Positions 59,352 through 64,000 of a DNA stretch of 64,000 bases are shown here, piece by piece. The number at the start of each line of letters is the position of its first letter. Positions within the stretch are counted from its first letter, which is position 1. The stretch comes from Quillaja saponaria (lineage: Eukaryota; Streptophyta; Magnoliopsida; Fabales; Quillajaceae). Made by a program: the position numbers and the translations under genes. The notes beneath the pieces were generated by a model. It was not told where the DNA came from and did not search any database. It saw nothing but the letters and a program-made list of their open reading frames with translations. The stretch lies in NCBI GenBank assembly GCA_029379385.1, contig CM055612.1:15252001-15316000 (forward strand), given 5' to 3'.

Positions 59352-60966
59352 TAGGGATAGCAATGAATCGGGTCGGGGCGGGTATCTGACTCAATCGAGA
59401 GCATTTGAGTAAGATATATTTTTTAAAAGTCGGATCTACAAGTCAGATCGGGTCTCTTCTGAAAATGCCCGGAAGTTAATGGATCGGGTCGGACAAAATC
59501 CAATCCAAATCATATTTCAGGTCCCACACTTTGTTCATTGATGAAAAAATTCTCCAACCTCCACCAATTGCTCAGACTCGAAGACTCCTGTTTGTAGTTG
59601 TCTAGATTGAAGCTCTCCAGGTATGGCTTTGTCTATCCCTCAGTGTATTCTTCTTCTCCTACCCCTCTGCGACACCATTTTTCTCAATCATTTTCTGCTA
59701 ATCATCTGTTTTTAACTTCTTAGTTTTTGATTTGTTTTCAAAACAAGAAATTTTTTGAAATTGAGCTGTTCTTTTAGTCTCTAGGATGAAGGGGTTGTTC
59801 TGTTATTTTTGTCTTTATGACGAATCAGTGACAGATCTCACCAGGTTAGGTTAATATCTCAAATCTGTTTGCATCGGATATCACTGCCGTCGTCCTCTCA
59901 GTCCAATAAAGGTCACCCTCTGGTCAACGTAAATGACGGATTCCCTTGCTTTGCTGGGAGGGTTTACAATCGGGTATCTCGACCGTCTTCTTCAGTTGCC
60001 GGCGCCCACTTATGCGGCGAAATGAGAACGGTCCTTTACCCATTATTTTCCCACAATATATATGCAGTAAAATCTGAAATCTTCAATCTTTGTATAGGAA
60101 AAAACAGAAAAAGAAAAAAAGGGTCTACAGGGAAATAGTGGAAATCATTGGCCTTTGGGGTTCTTCTTTGTCTTCTTCTTTTATCCCTCTACCTTCTTCC
60201 TCCATAAACACCTTCACACCCTGTTGCAGAAAACCTTCCGAATGATCTATTTTTCGTTAAATTTTCCTCGTTTTTTAACTTGAGCATATTCGCATCTACT
60301 TTCTCTAGTTTATTTATTTATTCCAACCCAACCCTTAAATTGTATATATATATATGGTTTCTTAATTCTTTTTTCGTATTTTAATGCTTCTATCTGGTGT
60401 TTCTTTCCTATTGTTTTCTCAGTGACTCTAATATGGTTTGTTTAGGCTGACAGCACAGGGCTATCAGAGCCCGCTTTCCTCTTATCTACGGGAAAGACCA
60501 CATATTATACATTGATATATTTTCTCATCTCTGTAAAGGCTCAAATATATACTGTACATGTTGAAGTCAATTCATTTGATTTTGTTCTACTCTGAGAATG
60601 GTTGAAGTTAGCGGATCTGCAAACTGTTGCAGTGTCTCTCATATTATCGAGGAGGCAAAAGAAATGCAAGTATACATCATGCGTAATTTTCTAGAGTCAC
60701 CAGTTCGTTGTTGACAAGTTTGGATCTGAAGTTTGAAATGGATATATTCTTAACAATAGAAGAGCCTCTTGACAAACCGACAACGCCAATTTTTTTTTTT
60801 TTTTTTTTGGTTAGCAATAAGCAATTACTTGTATAGATTATTATAAAGGAAAAAAAAAGGGCATGCGTTGGGTCTGGATGAGGTCCAGGTCAAAGGCCTA
60901 TGATCCATAGATCAAAAATATTGGATCGGGTCGGGTCAAACCTGATCCGGTCCATTGCCATCCATA
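59352..60966. mobile_element. hAT-like non-autonomous element with gene-like cargo
   Basis: The left end TAGGGATAGCAATGAATCGG pairs with the right end, whose reverse complement is TATGGATGGCAATGGACCGG. Both subterminal regions repeat ggatcgggtcgg-type strings. Flanking octamers attatgag (59344-59351) and ttcatgag (60967-60974) match at six of eight positions. The 1615-bp interior shows no transposase domain. It has gene-like texture: a donor-like ctccag/gtatgg at about 59618, a branch/acceptor-like cgtcctctcag at about 59900 followed by an open stretch (residues SNKGHPLVNVNDGFPCFAGR), and a 38-codon ATG frame at 60598-60714 (begins MVEVSGSANCC). The source gene was not recognised. Confidence 0.6.
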
Positions 60967-63900
60967 TTCATGAGAGCTCAATTATCTGAAAGAAAAAGAA
61001 AATGCAATTATAAAAAAAACAATGAGATAATCTTCTCTAAAATAAAAGGGATGAAACTTTATGATAATATGCAGTATTTGAAAGTGTAAGACACTAGTCT
61101 TGTAATGGGAGAGTCAATATAATGGGGTTGCTATTACTGCTTTTATATATATATTTTTTATATTAAATTAAACTATCACTCAAATTGTAATTTTTTTTTT
61201 TATTATCAATTGAATCAAAATTGTATATTGATTGAATGAATTAATTATTTGTTACGGGAAAAAATATATATATATATATATAAATTTACTACATAAGAGT
61301 TGTCCTACATGATAGTGACTCATAATTAATGAACTTACATAACCTATTATTAAGCCTATATATGATAGTTGACATATCTAATCACATAATAATTTTAGAG
61401 ATAATAATCATGGCCTAATTTACTCAGAGATTGGATGTAGCCAATTTTGGTAAACCACTGTAAAAATTTGTTAAATCTCTCTTAAAACTTTTACTTTCAA
61501 CAGTTATATGGCTTACTTGCTTATCTACCGATCTTGCATGCTCTGTGTCTATTGATTTATGATCACTTAATTGTATAAACTGTCTACCATTAGTGAGTGA
61601 TTTTAATCGGTCCAAACTATTTAGCCCCCTTTAGTTTGTCATTACTGGGCTAACACATTTTATAAACTTCATAGCTTTTAGGACTAGTATAATGAATTTC
61701 AATGATACATTTCTTTATAGTACTTACCTCTATGATGAAAACTAAGATGAAAAGGAAGATTATCAATTAAGCCTTCTAATCCAAGCTGTTTAATGTAGCA
61801 TATTTGATATGAACGAAGTAACTTTTTTCCTCTAAAAATCATTGTATCCTTGAAAATACACTGAATAAGGTGGAAGGGGAGAATGAAGAAATTAAATTGC
61901 CACGTCATGAAGGTGAAAATAAGCCTAAAAGATGCGGAAAAGGAGTGAAAACATATAAGTTGCACATTGTATCAACATTCAAATTGGAACAAATTTAAAA
62001 TATCATATAAATTAATAGCTACATCAAATATCCATATTTGTCAAGATAATAATTATAGACATAAATAAAGATTGTAGTCTTTTTGTTTCTCTCTAGGTTT
62101 CCAATAATAAAAATAAAAATATACATATATCAAACAATGTAACAAGCGTTGGAAAATATAGGGGAACAAATTTATACCAACAATGCAAGGTGTAGGAGAA
62201 CTTTTATGCAAATTCTTATGTCCCTTCAAGACCTTTCATTGCCAAAATCTACCCAAAACATATTGAAGCATATTCTTAATTCTCCTTGACCTTTTACGGT
62301 GGAGCGCATTTGAGTGGGAAATGAAGAAGGAAAAGGAGAGGATTGAAGTGAACTCGTGTAAGAAGTAATATATTATATCAACAATATCCAACTGGCAACC
62401 ACCATAGTAATTATTAAAGTTTTAACTATCATATTAAAATTCATGGCCTACTAACATATTTAATAAAGATTCACCACCATATCAACAAGAACATAATTAA
62501 GATTAGACTCTCTTTTTTAAGTGAAATTAGTTTGTGTTAAAAAAAAAAAAAAGAAGCTCTGAATGGCAAAGCTGAAAGTTTTTGAAAAGATTACTATTCT
62601 TTTAACAGTATAAGATGGAAAATACACAGATTCAATTGTGAGCACTATTCATCAAAACGGTAATATAGTTAACTGTTATTATATTGTGAATTGTTATGTA
62701 AAATACAACAATTGTTAAGTGTATTATAAATAAATTAAAAGATAAAAATATAAAAAATTATATTTTTTTACTTTATCCACTTTTCAACATTGGGTAGAAC
62801 TACCCTTTAGATTTTGTATGGATGGATACTAAGCTTAGTCAAAGATGTTAGTGGATGGCATATTCTTTTCTAATTTTTTTCCTTTTTCATCTTCGTGCGT
62901 AGTTATGGTGACGTGGTAGTAAGAAATGGAATAACTGAAACTGGAAATCTTTCTAATTGTTGGGCCTAATCTAGTCATGGCCCAATATAAAACTTTTGAG
63001 CCGATAGAGCTTGACACACTAGACGCTCTTCGTTGAATCAGAAAAAGTAAAAGGATGTATGGTCCAATGACATTGCATTTCCCAAAACAGAAACGTAATT
63101 TAATGTTGTTTTTAACTTCAATTTTGGCCTTCAGTTTTAAAATTATTTTAAAAAATTAATTTCTTTCCAAAAATATTTCTCAAACCATTTTCATTTTCAT
63201 TTTTTACAATATTCTCTTCAACATTTCAAACCCTTAATGTAATAAAATAAATTACTCCTACTTCTATTGAATTGAATAGTTGATAACATTTTAACTCAAT
63301 GATTAAAATGGAGGTGCTTGAACATGTCTCATGTTCTAGTCTCCGTTAATTAAAAAATAATAGTTTAGAGACAACATATATAATTTTATTTTAATATCAA
63401 TTAGAAAATATGTGATAAAAAAAATTCATATTACATAGCATTAATAATTTTCATTCAAAATACTAACAATAATATATTAAAAAAAATAATAACATTTTAC
63501 AAAAAATAGACAAAAATGAATGTCAAAACATTTTAAAGCCCAGTAAGTATCATTTTAATTAGGAATGTATCTACATTGGGCCCAGGGAGCTGATCTCACT
63601 GGGTTTTTAAATTGCCCACTAAATGACCACACTAAATTTTGGATAAAATAATTTTGACCCCACTAAATTTTTAATAAAATAACTTTGCACCCACAAAGCT
63701 TATATTAAAATGAGAAAAAAAAAATGATATAATTGTCTAATTGAAAAAAAAAAACTTAAGAGTAACATAAATTAGAATTTTTTTTTTATTTGATCATAAA
63801 TGTGTTTGTTTGATTCACTTATTTTATTAAATAGATATTACTTTTAATACTATAATTTTTATTTTTATTTTAATATTTCGCTCTTAAGAGATTGTGTCAT

Positions 63901-64000
63901 AGACTGAACCCAAAGAAGTTGAACATATTTATGAGTTGACATGGGCAACATGATAATTCCCAATAGATGGATGATGAGGTAGAAGTATGACAAAGGGAGA
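60967..64000. other. Gene-free right end of the window
   Basis: AT-rich, with no exon recognised on either strand. At 61425-61590 the phrase gattggatgtagccaattttggtaaaccactgt and what follows resemble the LTR remnant at 38440-38560. At about 63615-63695 a 34-bp phrase with core ccactaaattttt-ataaaataa is repeated twice. Several A and T runs are present (for example 62539-62553). Confidence 0.45.
61425..61590 (+). repeat. Fragment of the Sirevirus-like LTR family
   Basis: It shares ggatgtagc, tttggt-aaccac, tgtaaaa, aatctctct, ctttactttcaacagtta and cttacttgcttatctac with 38440-38560. It is short and isolated, with no second LTR. Confidence 0.4.

Overview
This is an AT-rich, intron-containing nuclear DNA segment from a flowering plant, most likely a eudicot. 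The reasons are two plant-type housekeeping genes with GT-AG introns, Ty1-copia and Ty3-gypsy LTR elements, RTE-type LINEs, and hAT, CACTA and PIF/Harbinger-type DNA transposons. Nothing prokaryotic, organellar or viral was recognised. The species cannot be named from the sequence alone.

Only two host genes can be supported, both on the minus strand. The first (16917 down to 10512, nine coding exons, 507 aa) is a membrane-anchored hexokinase of the HKL1/HXK3-like class. The second (57487 down to 46965, fourteen coding exons, 622 aa) is plastid dihydroxy-acid dehydratase (DHAD/ILVD) of branched-chain amino-acid synthesis. Every exon junction was checked by eye for GT-AG and reading phase, and both genes read through without a break. 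The two genes have no evident functional link.

Layout: 1-3592, gene-free. 3593-7583, a decayed LTR element with gypsy-type RNase H/integrase debris. 7584-10511, gene-free with small repeats and a MITE. 10512-17300, the hexokinase gene. 17300-20860, gene-free. 20862-38600, a dense transposon nest: a decayed copia element, a long gypsy-type LTR, a CACTA element with a split tandem array, LINE and MITE insertions, and a Sirevirus-like LTR remnant. 38791-42777, a copia element with both LTRs and a perfect 5-bp target duplication but almost no gag. 42783-46964, gene-free with transposon ends and a Tourist-like MITE. 46965-57487, DHAD, whose large introns carry an hAT MITE, an RTE LINE with a perfect 15-bp target duplication, and two local tandem duplications. 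59352-60966, an hAT-like element carrying gene-like non-transposase sequence. The rest is gene-free.

No previously undescribed biological system is evident. The most notable points are the paradoxical order of the copia/CACTA nest (20.9-37.4 kb), the possible Pack-hAT at 59.35-60.97 kb, and a hexokinase of a 'hexokinase-like' clade that keeps its catalytic motifs.
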